Assembly (NCBI RefSeq): GCF_023277745.1
Contig: NZ_CP086322.1
Location: forward strand, 1,426,001-1,490,000
Reading direction: 5' to 3'
Source of the DNA: Streptomyces halobius
Lineage (GTDB): Bacteria > Actinomycetota > Actinomycetes > Streptomycetales > Streptomycetaceae
Length of the DNA: 64,000 bases
Positions 50,481 through 60,969 of the stretch are shown piece by piece. Below the pieces are notes generated by a model. It was not told the origin of the DNA. It saw only the letters and a program-made list of their open reading frames with translations, and did not search any database. The stretch's first letter is position 1; each line of letters opens with the position of its first letter. Position numbers and translations under genes: made by a program.

Positions 50481-51382
50481 CCGGAATGACGCAGGACAAG
50501 ACCCAGGACAAGGCCGTGGACAAGTCCGTGAACGAGGCCATGGCGAAGAAAACAGCCAAGGACGCGGCTCCGGAGAATTCCGGGGGCGCCGAGGCGATCG
50601 ATGTGCAGGGGCTGCACAAAGCGTTCGGCGAACTGGAAGTACTGCGCGGTATCGACTTCTCAGTGGCGCGCGGAGAAGTGGTGTGCGTCATCGGGCCTTC
50701 GGGCTCCGGCAAGTCGACGCTGCTGCGCTGTGTGAATCTGCTGGAGGAGCCGAGCGCGGGCCGGGTCATGGTGGCCGACACCGAGGTCACGGACCCGGAT
50801 GTGGACATCGATCTGGTCCGGCGCCGGATCGGCATGGTCTTCCAGTCCTTCAACCTCTTTCCGCATCTGACCGTGCTGGAGAATCTGACGATCGCCCAGC
50901 GGCGGGTGCTGCGGCGGAACCGCTCGGAGGCGGAGCGCATCGCGCGCGTCAATCTCGAACGGGTGGGCATGAGCGAGAAGGAGGCGTCCTATCCGGCGCA
51001 GCTTTCGGGAGGCCAGCAGCAGCGGGTGGCCATCGCCCGTGCGCTGTCCATGGACCCGGAACTGATGCTCTTCGACGAGCCGACCTCCGCACTGGACCCG
51101 GAACTGGTCGGCGACGTGCTGGCGGTGATGCGGTCACTGGCGGACGAGGGCATGACGATGCTCGTCGTCACACATGAGATGAGCTTCGCGCGGGAGGTCG
51201 CCGACCGGGTGGTCTTCATGGACGGCGGGGTCATCGTCGAGGAGGGCAGCCCGGAGCGGGTGGTGGGCGATCCGCAGCACGAGCGGACCCGGACGTTTCT
51301 GGCGCGGGTGCTGGATCCGGCGGCCGCCGAGGTCGGCGAGGTCGCCGACACGGGGCGGGCGGGCACACGCGTCGACCGCTGA
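50477..51382 (+). CDS. Amino-acid ABC transporter ATP-binding protein, 301 aa
   Basis: Walker [11 protein letters not shown]-loop F-Q-S-F-N-L-F-P, signature L-S-G-G-Q-Q-Q-R-V, Walker [14 protein letters not shown] and switch His in V-V-T-H-E-M. This is the GlnQ/HisP class. An extra Lys/Asp-rich N-terminal stretch of ~35 residues is unusual and probably disordered. GTG 50477 or ATG 50486 are both possible starts. Confidence 0.92.
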   Translation: MTGMTQDKTQDKAVDKSVNEAMAKKTAKDAAPENSGGAEAIDVQGLHKAFGELEVLRGIDFSVARGEVVCVIGPSGSGKSTLLRCVNLLEEPSAGRVMVADTEVTDPDVDIDLVRRRIGMVFQSFNLFPHLTVLENLTIAQRRVLRRNRSEAERIARVNLERVGMSEKEASYPAQLSGGQQQRVAIARALSMDPELMLFDEPTSALDPELVGDVLAVMRSLADEGMTMLVVTHEMSFAREVADRVVFMDGGVIVEEGSPERVVGDPQHERTRTFLARVLDPAAAEVGEVADTGRAGTRVDR

Positions 51383-51449
51383 GCGGCGGGCGGGGCGGCG
51401 TAACCAGCGACACCACGTCGGCATGACGAGAAAACACGGGTGAATGACG

Positions 51450-51483
51450 GACGGCCCTGACGCCTTCGGCGCTCAGGGCCGTC
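51450..51483. terminator. Bidirectional terminator
   Basis: GACGGCCCTGA / TCAGGGCCGTC with an inner CGCC-TTC-GGCG hairpin, between the ABC operon and the leftward gene at 51576. A related half-site GGGCCGTCTCACCGACAG is repeated just after it. Confidence 0.75.
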
Positions 51484-51575
51484 TCACCGACAGGGCCGTC
51501 TCACCGACAGCGGACCACCGCCGACGGGCATCGCCGCCCGGCCGGTGACGCCCCGCCCGTTCACGCCCGCCCGAC

Positions 51576-52388
51576 TCAGGAAAGCGGCTTGGTGAGCTTC
51601 TTGGTGCCGGTCCGGTTCCCCATCAGGCTGCAGCTGACGGTCTTGATGCCCATCTTGTAGCCCCTGATGTTGGGGAACTGGACGTAGGTGCCCTCGGCGG
51701 TGCCGGCGGGCTGCCTGCGCGCCTTGCTCTCCAGTTCGTCCTTGCACAGCGACGACGCCTCCGCCTTGATGGCGGAGCTGGTCGTGAAGCCGGAGCCCAG
51801 GCGGTGGATGGTGACGACCTCGGCGTCGTGCGGGCCGTTGCAGGAGGCCCGGTCATTGTTGCCGACGCCGCCCGCCGGGCGATCGAAGCAGTCCCCCACC
51901 TTCAGCTGGAAGAAGGGGATCTTGCTGCTCGTGGGCGACGGGGTGCTGGTGAAACCGGTGTCGGTCGGCGTCGCGGACGGTGTGGCGGAGGCGCTGTCGG
52001 ACGGTGTGGCGCTGCGGGAACCGGAGGGGTGCGCGCGGACCTTCTCCTCGTCACCGCCGTTGGCCATCACGACGGCGACGATGACGGCGGCCACCACGAG
52101 CACACCGCCGCCGATGATCGCCGCGATGGTCTTGCCGTTGCCACCGCCACCGGGTGGGCCGCCCGGCTGCTGCCAGCCGCCGGGGCCCCCCGGGCCGGGG
52201 GGACCGTAGCCACCGCCCGCCGGCGGGCCGTAGCCACCGGGCTGGCCACCGGCCGGCGGACCGTAGCCGCCCTGGCCGTAACCGCCCTGGCCTTGGACGC
52301 CTTGGCCATAGCCGCCGGCCGGCGGGCCGTAGCCGCCCGGGGTGTGGTTGGGCGGCTGGTTCTGCGGCGGAGGCGGCGGGTAGCTCAT
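51576..52388 (-). CDS. Septum-formation-domain-like membrane protein, 270 aa
   Basis: The first ~85 residues are Pro/Gly/Tyr/Gln repeats (Y-G-P-P-A-G-G), followed by one membrane helix (T-I-A-A-I-I-G-G-G-V-L-V-V-A), a Ser/Thr/Pro linker, and an extracytoplasmic domain with V-G-D-C-F-D-R and C-N-G-P-H-D-A-E-V-V. That Cys pattern is seen in actinobacterial septum-formation-like domains. ATG at 52388. The repeat region is coded by near-tandem GC-rich DNA. Likely surface-exposed with a cell-envelope role. Confidence 0.75.
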   Translation of the reverse strand: MSYPPPPPQNQPPNHTPGGYGPPAGGYGQGVQGQGGYGQGGYGPPAGGQPGGYGPPAGGGYGPPGPGGPGGWQQPGGPPGGGGNGKTIAAIIGGGVLVVAAVIVAVVMANGGDEEKVRAHPSGSRSATPSDSASATPSATPTDTGFTSTPSPTSSKIPFFQLKVGDCFDRPAGGVGNNDRASCNGPHDAEVVTIHRLGSGFTTSSAIKAEASSLCKDELESKARRQPAGTAEGTYVQFPNIRGYKMGIKTVSCSLMGNRTGTKKLTKPLS

Positions 52389-52523
52389 GGCAGCAATGAT
52401 CGCTTCTTTACGAGGTTTTGAGGGACACGGTGACCAACCTGGAACAATTTCCGTCTGAGACATTCGGCCCGTGGGCACGGTTGGCGACAGTCGGCAAGCC
52501 ACCCTACGGCCCGGAGGTTCTGT

Positions 52524-53489
52524 GTGTTCACCGACCTGCCCCTGGACGAACTGCACAGCTACCGGCCCCCGCTTCCCGAACCGGACGGATTCGACGCATT
52601 CTGGAAGCGCACCCTTGCCGAGGCCCGTGCCCATGACCTCGACGCCCGCTTCCAGGAGACCGACGCGGGGCTGACGCTGCTGCACAGCTACGATGTGGAG
52701 TTCTCCGGCTTCGGCGGGCACCGTATCCGCGGCTGGTTCCTGATCCCGCGGCAGGCTGCCGGGCCGCTCCCCTGCGTGGTGCAGTACCTCGGCTACGGAG
52801 GCGGGCGACTGCTGCCGCACGACTGGCTGCTGTGGCCCTCCGCGGGCTACGCGACGCTGGTCATGGACACCCGTGGGCAGAGCGGCCCGGACCGGCCCGG
52901 TGACACCCCCGATCCGGTCGGCTCCAGCAATCCGGGCGTCCCCGGCAAAATGACCCAGGGTCTGCTGAACCCGGACGACTATTACTACCGGCGGCTGTTC
53001 ACGGATGCCGTCCGCGCCGTGGAAGCGGCGCGCGGGCACCCCTCGGTGGACGCCGCGCGGATCGTGGTCGCGGGCCGCAGCCAGGGCGGCAGCGCCGCGC
53101 TCGCGATGACGGGCCTGGCCCCCGATGTGGCGGGCGCGCTGATCGATGTGCCGTTCCTGACGCATGTCCGGCGCGCCATCGACATCACGGACGCGGGCCC
53201 GTACGGCGAGCTGTCCCGCTACTTCGCGGGCGAACGCACACACATCGAGACCGCGTTACGGACGCTGGACCACTTCGACGGCCTGAACTTCGCGGTCCGC
53301 GCGAGTGCCCCGGCGCTCTTCGGTACGGCGCTGCGCGACGACGTGGTACCGCCGTCCACCGGATTCGCCGCGTTCCACCACTACGCGGGCGAGAAGGAGC
53401 TCAAGGTGTGGCGGTACAACGGCCATGAGGGGGGTGGCGGCCAACAGCGGGTGGCGGAGGTGGCGTTCTTGCGCGGATTGTTCGGCTGA
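52524..53489 (+). CDS. Acetylxylan esterase / cephalosporin-C deacetylase-type hydrolase, 321 aa
   Basis: AXE1-family alpha/beta hydrolase: Q-Y-L-G-Y-G-G-G-R, nucleophile Ser in A-G-R-S-Q-G-G-S, Asp in L-R-D-D-V-V-P-P-S and His in N-G-H-E-G-G-G. Family members remove acetyl groups from xylan oligomers or small esters. No signal peptide, so intracellular. GTG 52524 has GGAGG upstream. It neighbours xylulokinase, consistent with a xylan/xylose theme. Confidence 0.88.
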   Translation: MFTDLPLDELHSYRPPLPEPDGFDAFWKRTLAEARAHDLDARFQETDAGLTLLHSYDVEFSGFGGHRIRGWFLIPRQAAGPLPCVVQYLGYGGGRLLPHDWLLWPSAGYATLVMDTRGQSGPDRPGDTPDPVGSSNPGVPGKMTQGLLNPDDYYYRRLFTDAVRAVEAARGHPSVDAARIVVAGRSQGGSAALAMTGLAPDVAGALIDVPFLTHVRRAIDITDAGPYGELSRYFAGERTHIETALRTLDHFDGLNFAVRASAPALFGTALRDDVVPPSTGFAAFHHYAGEKELKVWRYNGHEGGGGQQRVAEVAFLRGLFG

Positions 53490-53540
53490 CCGATTCCCCC
53501 CATGGTCGCCCCGGCGCCGTGGTCAGCCGGCCTGGGACAC

Positions 53541-53560
53541 CTCCCGGCGGTAGCCGGGAG
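53541..53560 (+). terminator. Hairpin after the esterase gene
   Basis: Eight-bp stem CTCCCGGC-GGTA-GCCGGGAG about 50 nt after the stop. Weak tail. Confidence 0.45.
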
Positions 53561-53692
53561 AGACCTGCTCCATGTCGCTCGATGGGACCCAAACCCCGAT
53601 ATCCTTAAGGGCCGTAATATCGTCTGCACCCTCCACGCGCGCCTGGCCTTCACACCAGATACCGGCGCGGCCGCCTTCGCGACGCCTCCGCA

Positions 53693-53746
53693 TTTCGTCA
53701 GGCACACTATTTTCGCCAGGCACACCTTTTTCATCAGGGCGCTTGA
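53693..53746 (+). promoter_or_regulatory. Three direct repeats with exact 18-bp spacing, upstream of xylulokinase
   Basis: TTTCGTCAGGCACACTAT, TTTCGCCAGGCACACCTT and TTTCATCAGGGCGCTTGA start at 53693, 53711 and 53729. The last overlaps TTGACG and is followed by TAATAT (53769). Likely an operator/promoter region for the sugar-kinase gene. Confidence 0.5.
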
Positions 53747-53830
53747 CGAATTCTGCCCACGGCCAAACTAATATGCGGCGCACACCGGGGAACCCCCTGG
53801 AAGCACCGGCCCGGCAAGGGAGAGAGCACG

Positions 53831-55258
53831 ATGGGCGCACAGTCGGAGGGACCGCTCGTCGTCGGCGTGGACAGCTCCACCCAGTCCACCAAGACGCTGG
53901 TCGTGGACGCGGAGACCGGTGTGGTCATCGCCCGGGGCCAGGCGCCGCACACCGTGAGCGGCGACGGCAAGGAGAGCGACCCGGAGCAGTGGTGGCGGGC
54001 GCTGGGCGAGGCGCTGCGGCAGTGCGGCAACGCGGCGCGGCAGGTTTCCGCGCTGTCCGTCGCCGGTCAGCAGCACGGCCTGGTCACGCTCGACGCCGTC
54101 GGAGAGGTGGTACGTCCGGCGCTGCTGTGGAACGACGTCCGGTCCACGCCCCAAAGCGAGCGGCTGACCGAGGAGTTGGGCGGCACGAAAGCCTGGGCGG
54201 ACCGGGTCGGAGTCGTGCCGAGGCCGGCCTTCACGGTCGCCAAGTGGGCCTGGTTGCGGGCGAACGAGCCGACCGCGGCCGCCGCCACCAGGGCGGTGCG
54301 GCTGCCGCACGACTACCTCACCCAGCGGCTGACCGGCCAGAGCGTCACCGACCGTGGCGATGCCTCGGGGACGGGCTGGTGGGCGTCGTCCACCGAGTCC
54401 TACGACGCCGGGATCCTGGAGCACGTCGGGCTGGCCCCGGAGGCGCTGCCGCGGGTGGCGCTCCCCGGGGAGGCCGCCGGCACCGTACGCACCGAAGAAC
54501 TGCCGCTGCCCCATGGCGCGCTGGTGGCCGCCGGGACCGGCGACAACATGGCGGCCGCGCTCGGCCTGGGTCTGCGCCCCGGGCAGCCGGTGGTGAGCCT
54601 GGGGACGTCGGGGACGGTGTACGCGGTCGCCACGCAGCGGCCCACCGATCCGACCGGTGTCGTCGCGGGGTTCGCCGACGCGCGGGGCGACTGGCTGCCG
54701 CTCGCCTGCACCCTGAACTGCACGCTGGCGGTGGACCGGGTGGCGGCGCTGCTGGGGCGCGACCGGGAGGCCGTCGAGCCCGGTGGCAGCGCGGTGATGC
54801 TGCCCTTCCTCGATGGCGAACGCACCCCGAATCTGCCGCGCGCCTCGGGGCTGGTGCACGGGCTGCGGCATGACACCACAGCCGGTCAGCTGCTCCAAGC
54901 GGCTTATGACGGCGCCGTGTTCGCCCTGTTGCAAGCGCTGGACCGAGTGCTGGACGGGGACGCCACGACCACTACGCCGCTGCTGCTGATCGGCGGTGGC
55001 GCCAAGGGCCGGGCCTGGCGGGAGACCGTACGACGGCTGTCCGGGCGGCCGATGGTGGTGCCGGATGCGCAGGAGCTGGTAGCGCTTGGCGCGGCGGCGC
55101 AGGCGGCCGGGCTGCTGCTGGGCGAGGATCCGGCGGCGGTGGCACGGCGCTGGGGGACGGCACGCGGGGCGGAGTACGAGGCGCGCGAGCGGGACGGCGC
55201 GGCCTGGGAGCGGCTGGCGGCGACGCTCGCCGACGGCGAGGTGTTGCTGCGGGGGTGA
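53831..55258 (+). CDS. xylB: Xylulokinase-type FGGY carbohydrate kinase, 475 aa
   Basis: FGGY kinase pattern: G-V-D-S-S-T-Q-S-T-K, S-V-A-G-Q-Q-H-G, L-W-N-D-V-R, G-T-G-D-N-M-A, S-L-G-T-S-G-T-V and F-L-D-G-E-R-T-P-N, then I-G-G-G-A-K near the C-terminus. It phosphorylates D-xylulose to xylulose 5-phosphate. GGGAGAG precedes the ATG. Directly upstream of two family 2B encapsulin shell genes; xylulokinase-like proteins are one predicted cargo type for such shells. No disordered N-terminal targeting extension is obvious. Confidence 0.9.
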   Translation: MGAQSEGPLVVGVDSSTQSTKTLVVDAETGVVIARGQAPHTVSGDGKESDPEQWWRALGEALRQCGNAARQVSALSVAGQQHGLVTLDAVGEVVRPALLWNDVRSTPQSERLTEELGGTKAWADRVGVVPRPAFTVAKWAWLRANEPTAAAATRAVRLPHDYLTQRLTGQSVTDRGDASGTGWWASSTESYDAGILEHVGLAPEALPRVALPGEAAGTVRTEELPLPHGALVAAGTGDNMAAALGLGLRPGQPVVSLGTSGTVYAVATQRPTDPTGVVAGFADARGDWLPLACTLNCTLAVDRVAALLGRDREAVEPGGSAVMLPFLDGERTPNLPRASGLVHGLRHDTTAGQLLQAAYDGAVFALLQALDRVLDGDATTTTPLLLIGGGAKGRAWRETVRRLSGRPMVVPDAQELVALGAAAQAAGLLLGEDPAAVARRWGTARGAEYEARERDGAAWERLAATLADGEVLLRG

Positions 55259-57010
<1,752 letters not shown>

Positions 57011-57012
<2 letters not shown>

Positions 57013-57096
57013 ACAGACCGGACACTGAAAACACACCTAGGTACTGAACAGACCGGACGCTGAACAGCCCTGGTACGCAACAGACCGGGCGCTGAA
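57011..57096 (+). repeat. Three direct repeats between the shell genes
   Basis: GAACAGACCGGACACTGAA (57011), GAACAGACCGGACGCTGAA (57046) and CAACAGACCGGGCGCTGAA (57078). The first overlaps the stop region of shell 1. Possible regulatory sites or duplicated 3' ends. Confidence 0.6.
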
Positions 57097-57205
57097 CGAT
57101 GTGCCGAAGGGAAAGCGCCGCATCATGCGGCCCTGTGAACTCCCCGAGTTCTCCGTACGCACGCACACCCCTCACAGCACCTACCAGAACAGGTGAGCCT
57201 TCTTC

Positions 57206-58621
57206 ATGACCACATCGGTGGACCCGACGTCCGTCCCGCACCCCTCCGAGATCCAGCAGAACCGTTCCAGCCTGGACACCACGGCGGCGCGGAATCTGGC
57301 GACCACGACCAAGACCGTCCCGCAGATGCAGGGCATCTCGTCCCGCTGGCTGCTGCGCGTCCTGCCCTGGACGCAGGTCTCCGGCGGTACCTACCGGGTC
57401 AACCGCCGGCTTACCCATACGCTCGGCGACGGCAGGGTGGAGTTCGTCACGCAGGGCACCGAAGTCCGGGTGATCCCCGCCGAGTTGCGGGAGATGGCAC
57501 CGCTGCGCGGCTTCGCCGACGCCCCGACCCTGGAGGCGCTGGCCGGCCGGTTCGTCCAGCAGGAGTTCGCGCCGGGCGATCTCCTCGCCGAGAAGGGCCG
57601 CCCCGCGGACCGGGTCATCCTGATCGCGCACGGCAAGCTGGACCGGCTCGGTACCGGCAAGTACGGCGATGAGACGGTCCTGGGGGTACTGGCCGACGGT
57701 GACGCACTCGGTGACGCGGTGCTGCTGACGGCGGACGCGGAGTGGGAGCACTCGGTACGGGCGTCGACCCGGGTGACCGCCCTGGTGCTGCCGCGCGGCC
57801 AGTACGAGGAGGTGCTGGCCCAGTCGGAGGCGCTGCGCGACCATGTCGAGGAGTTCCGTACGGCGCTGGTCCCGGCGCAGAACAAACACGGTGAGGCGGC
57901 CATCGAACTGGCCGCGGGGCATGTCGGCGAGCCGGAGCTGCCGGGCACGTTCGTCGACTACGAGCGGGCGCCGCGGGAGTACGAACTGAGCGTCGCGCAG
58001 ACCGTGTTGAAGATTCACTCGCGGGTCGCGGACCTCTACAACGACCCGATGAACCAGCTGGATCAGCAGCTGCGGCTGACCGTGGAGGCGCTGCGCGAGC
58101 GCCAGGAGCACGAGATGATCAACAACCGCGAGTTCGGACTGCTGCACAATGCCGACCTCAAACAGCGCATCCATACCCGCAGCGGTCCGCCCACCCCCGA
58201 CGACCTCGACGAGCTGATCTCCCGGCGCCGTAAGACCCAGGTGCTGCTGGCGCACCCGCGCACCATCGCGGCGATCGGGAGGGAATGGAGCGCCCGCGGG
58301 ATCTATCCGACGGGTGCGGAGCTCAGCGGTACGGACGTCCGCGCGTGGCGGGGCATTCCGCTGCTGCCGTGCAACAAGATCCCGATCAACCCGGACCAGA
58401 CCAGCTCGATCCTCGCGATGCGTCTGGGCGAGGAGAATCAGGGGGTCGTCGGGCTGCATCAGACCGGCATCCCGGACGAGTACCAGCCGGGGCTTTCGGT
58501 GCGCTTCATGGGCATCAACGAACAGGCCGTCATCAAGTACCTGGTCAGCGCCTATTACTCGGCGGCGGTGCTGGTGCCGGACGCGCTGGGCATTCTGGAG
58601 GACGTGGAGATCGGTCACTGA
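57206..58621 (+). CDS. Family 2B encapsulin shell protein with cNMP-binding-like insertion (shell 2), 471 aa
   Basis: Same architecture as shell 1, with [12 protein letters not shown] and [13 protein letters not shown] near the start and the cNMP-like insertion in the middle ([19 protein letters not shown]). It differs most in the insertion and first 20 residues. AGGTGA lies 12 nt before ATG 57206. Two adjacent shell genes suggest a mixed two-component shell. A 104-nt segment is nearly identical to shell 1, pointing to gene conversion. Confidence 0.9.
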   Translation: MTTSVDPTSVPHPSEIQQNRSSLDTTAARNLATTTKTVPQMQGISSRWLLRVLPWTQVSGGTYRVNRRLTHTLGDGRVEFVTQGTEVRVIPAELREMAPLRGFADAPTLEALAGRFVQQEFAPGDLLAEKGRPADRVILIAHGKLDRLGTGKYGDETVLGVLADGDALGDAVLLTADAEWEHSVRASTRVTALVLPRGQYEEVLAQSEALRDHVEEFRTALVPAQNKHGEAAIELAAGHVGEPELPGTFVDYERAPREYELSVAQTVLKIHSRVADLYNDPMNQLDQQLRLTVEALRERQEHEMINNREFGLLHNADLKQRIHTRSGPPTPDDLDELISRRRKTQVLLAHPRTIAAIGREWSARGIYPTGAELSGTDVRAWRGIPLLPCNKIPINPDQTSSILAMRLGEENQGVVGLHQTGIPDEYQPGLSVRFMGINEQAVIKYLVSAYYSAAVLVPDALGILEDVEIGH

Positions 58622-58854
58622 CACGGCGTCGGGTCCACCCGGGTGACGCGCCCCTGAGGCCCAAGGGCATGGGTGCGACACCTGGGTGACGCCCAATCAG
58701 GTATTGCGGACTTCTGACCTGGCGGTTCTGTCTTTGGTCTGCCCATGGGCAGTTCAGCGCCGCCCTTGGCAGGGCATGTCCTGTTTACGCATGATGAATA
58801 CATCACATGTGCGTGACATGTACGCGACCCGCTCGGTCCTTGTCAGGAGTTCAC
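58622..58854 (+). promoter_or_regulatory. Upstream region of the amidase gene
   Basis: Contains paired ACATGT-type half-sites (about 58805-58821, ACATGT-GCGTG-ACATGT) close to the start codon, a likely operator. No gene is supported in this 233-bp gap. Confidence 0.35.
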
Positions 58855-59532
58855 ATGGAGCACGACCGCCCCTCCCCGGCCCGACGACGTCTGCTCACCG
58901 GCGCTGCCGCGCTCGCCGCGGCCGCCGCACTCCCTCCGTTCACGGCGGCCACCGCACGCGCGGCAGCGCCGCCGCCCCCACGCCCGCCGGACGACACCAC
59001 TCCGGACCCCGACCCGCAGGGCGGCGGCGCCGACTATCCCCCCTGCCACTGGGTGCCCGCCGACCCCGCCAACTTCACCGCGGCAAACCGCCCGACGCAG
59101 TATCAGGTCGACCTGGTCGTGATGCATGTGACCCAGGAGACCTACGACGACACCATCCGGCTCTTCCAGGACCCGAACCACAAGGCGGCCGCGCACTATG
59201 TCGTACGGTCCGCCGACGGCTATATCGCGCGCTGCGTGAGCGAACGGAATGTCGCCTGGCACGCCGGAAGCTGGGACCACAACACCCGCAGCATCGGCAT
59301 CGAGCACGAGGGCTGGATCGACGATCCGAAGTGGTTCACCGATGTGCTCTACGAGCAGTCCGCGCTGCTGACCGCGGCGATCTGCGACCGCTACGGCATC
59401 CCCAAGGACCGGGAGCACATCATCGGCCATGTCGAGGTGCCCGGTACCGACCACACCGATCCCGGCGAACACTGGGACTGGGCCCGCTATATGGACCTGG
59501 TCGAGGCGGCGTCCCGGCGCACCGCCAAATGA
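58855..59532 (+). CDS. Tat-exported N-acetylmuramoyl-L-alanine amidase, 225 aa
   Basis: The signal region (A-R-R-R-L-L-T-G-A-A-A-L-A-A-A-A-A) has a twin-Arg pattern, then a Pro-rich linker and an Amidase_2 domain: L-V-V-M-H-V-T-Q-E-T, A-A-H-Y-V-V, W-H-A-G-S-W, I-G-I-E-H-E-G and I-I-G-H-V-E-V-P-G-T-D-H-T-D. Zinc His/His and a distal His are visible. It cleaves the wall outside the membrane. ATG 58855 follows CAGGAGTTCAC. The stop sits in a 21-bp repeat. Confidence 0.88.
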   Translation: MEHDRPSPARRRLLTGAAALAAAAALPPFTAATARAAAPPPPRPPDDTTPDPDPQGGGADYPPCHWVPADPANFTAANRPTQYQVDLVVMHVTQETYDDTIRLFQDPNHKAAAHYVVRSADGYIARCVSERNVAWHAGSWDHNTRSIGIEHEGWIDDPKWFTDVLYEQSALLTAAICDRYGIPKDREHIIGHVEVPGTDHTDPGEHWDWARYMDLVEAASRRTAK

Positions 59533-59612
59533 CGTGGCGGGCCGTGCCGATGACATGGTGCGCCGTACAGATGGCGTCGCGCGCGGTGCGGATGGCGTGA
59601 TGCGCCGTACCG
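59529..59612. repeat. Four tandem 21-bp units over the amidase stop
   Basis: Units start at 59529, 59550, 59571 and 59592, each beginning ATG and ending near GTGCCG/GTACAG/GTGCGG/GTACCG. Period 21 matches whole codons in one frame (M-T-W-R-A-V-P-like heptads). The first unit overlaps the amidase TGA (59530-59532). Confidence 0.65.
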
Positions 59613-59718
59613 CGCTCAAATGCCGCCCGTTCGGCGAGTGTGCACGCTCATGACATCTCCGGGTCATCGCGGGCGTCTCCGGCACCCAGGGATCATTGAC
59701 GCGACGTCAGGAGGGCTC

Positions 59719-60969
59719 GTGAAACAGCGGTTCGGTCGGGTCCGCGCGTTCCTCACCGTGCTGGTGGCGTGGGGCATGCTGCTCGGCGGCGGGGTGGCCG
59801 ATGCCGCGCGGGCCACCGCCGCGGGCGGCGCCCTCCGTCTCTCGGATGCCGTGGCGCTGGCGCCCGGTGTGAAGTACGGCGAATTCCGGGTGCCGGTGAA
59901 GCGCGGCACGGCGCACGGGCATCTGCTGACGGTCGATCTCACCGATCCACGCGTCGCGGTGAATCTGCTGCATCCGGGGGCGGTCGGTGCTCGGTCGCCG
60001 GTGTCCCAACTGGCGCATGTGCGGGGCGCGGTGGGCGCGGTGAACGGCGACTTCTTCCATATCAGCGAGACCCAGCACCCGGGCGTGGAGGCGACCGGCG
60101 CCCCGGTCGGCCCGGCGGTCGCGGCCGGGCGGGAGCTGAAGGGTGCGGTGCCGGACGGGCAGCGCTTCGGCCCGGTGATGCCGCCCGGCGCGAGCACCGA
60201 GGACGTCATCGGCGTCGGCCACGACCGCCGGGCGCGGCTGGACCGGCTCACGCTGCGCGGTGCGGTGCGGACCGCGCAGGGGACGCTGCCGCTGCGCGGG
60301 CTCAACCAGTACGCGCTGCCCGTGAACGGCGTCGGGGCGTACACCGCGCGGTGGGGCGGCACATCCCGGGTACGGGCGACCTGCGGTACGGACACCGACC
60401 GGGCCGCGCCGTGCAGTGCGGAGACCGCGGAGGTGACGGTGCGGCACGGGCGGGTGGTGGCGCGTGCGGAGCGGCCGGGCAGGGGCGGGGTCGCCGCGGG
60501 GAGTGTGGTGCTGGTGGGACGGGAGGAAGGGGCGCGGCAGCTGCGCAAGCTGCGTCTCGGGGATCGGGTGAGTGTGGGCCATCGTCTCGTGGGCCGAGGT
60601 CCCGGGCCGCTGCGGTTCGCGGTCGGCGGCTTCCCGATCGTGCGGAACGACCGGCCGGTGGACGGGCTGGACTCGGTGACTCCGGCGGTGCGGACCGCCG
60701 CGGGGACCGGGGGCGGGGGCCGGGTGCTGTATCTGATGGCGCTGGACGGGGCGGCGGACCGGGCCCGCCTGACGGTACGTGAACTGGCCGTGGTGATGGA
60801 CCGGTTGGGGGCGCGGGACGCGGTCAATCTGGACGGCGGCGGGTCCTCGACGCTGGTCACCCGCGATCCGCGCGACCTGTCCGGCCCCAGGGTCGTCGTG
60901 CGCAACCATCCTTCGGGCGGCGCGGAACGCCCGGTGCCCAATGCGATCGGGGTGTTCTCACTGGGGTGA
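59719..60969 (+). CDS. Secreted phosphodiester-glycosidase-family protein, 416 aa
   Basis: GTG 59719 with GGAGGG upstream. Signal peptide (F-L-T-V-L-V-A-W-G-M-L-L-G-G-G), then a NAGPA-type (phosphodiester glycosidase) domain: V-N-G-D-F-F-H-I, F-A-V-G-G-F-P-I and A-V-N-L-D-G-G-G-S-S-T-L-V near the C-terminus. The family hydrolyses phosphodiester-linked sugars. Substrate unknown, possibly a wall polymer. Tail-to-tail overlap (12 nt) with the porter gene. Confidence 0.85.
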   Translation: MKQRFGRVRAFLTVLVAWGMLLGGGVADAARATAAGGALRLSDAVALAPGVKYGEFRVPVKRGTAHGHLLTVDLTDPRVAVNLLHPGAVGARSPVSQLAHVRGAVGAVNGDFFHISETQHPGVEATGAPVGPAVAAGRELKGAVPDGQRFGPVMPPGASTEDVIGVGHDRRARLDRLTLRGAVRTAQGTLPLRGLNQYALPVNGVGAYTARWGGTSRVRATCGTDTDRAAPCSAETAEVTVRHGRVVARAERPGRGGVAAGSVVLVGREEGARQLRKLRLGDRVSVGHRLVGRGPGPLRFAVGGFPIVRNDRPVDGLDSVTPAVRTAAGTGGGGRVLYLMALDGAADRARLTVRELAVVMDRLGARDAVNLDGGGSSTLVTRDPRDLSGPRVVVRNHPSGGAERPVPNAIGVFSLG

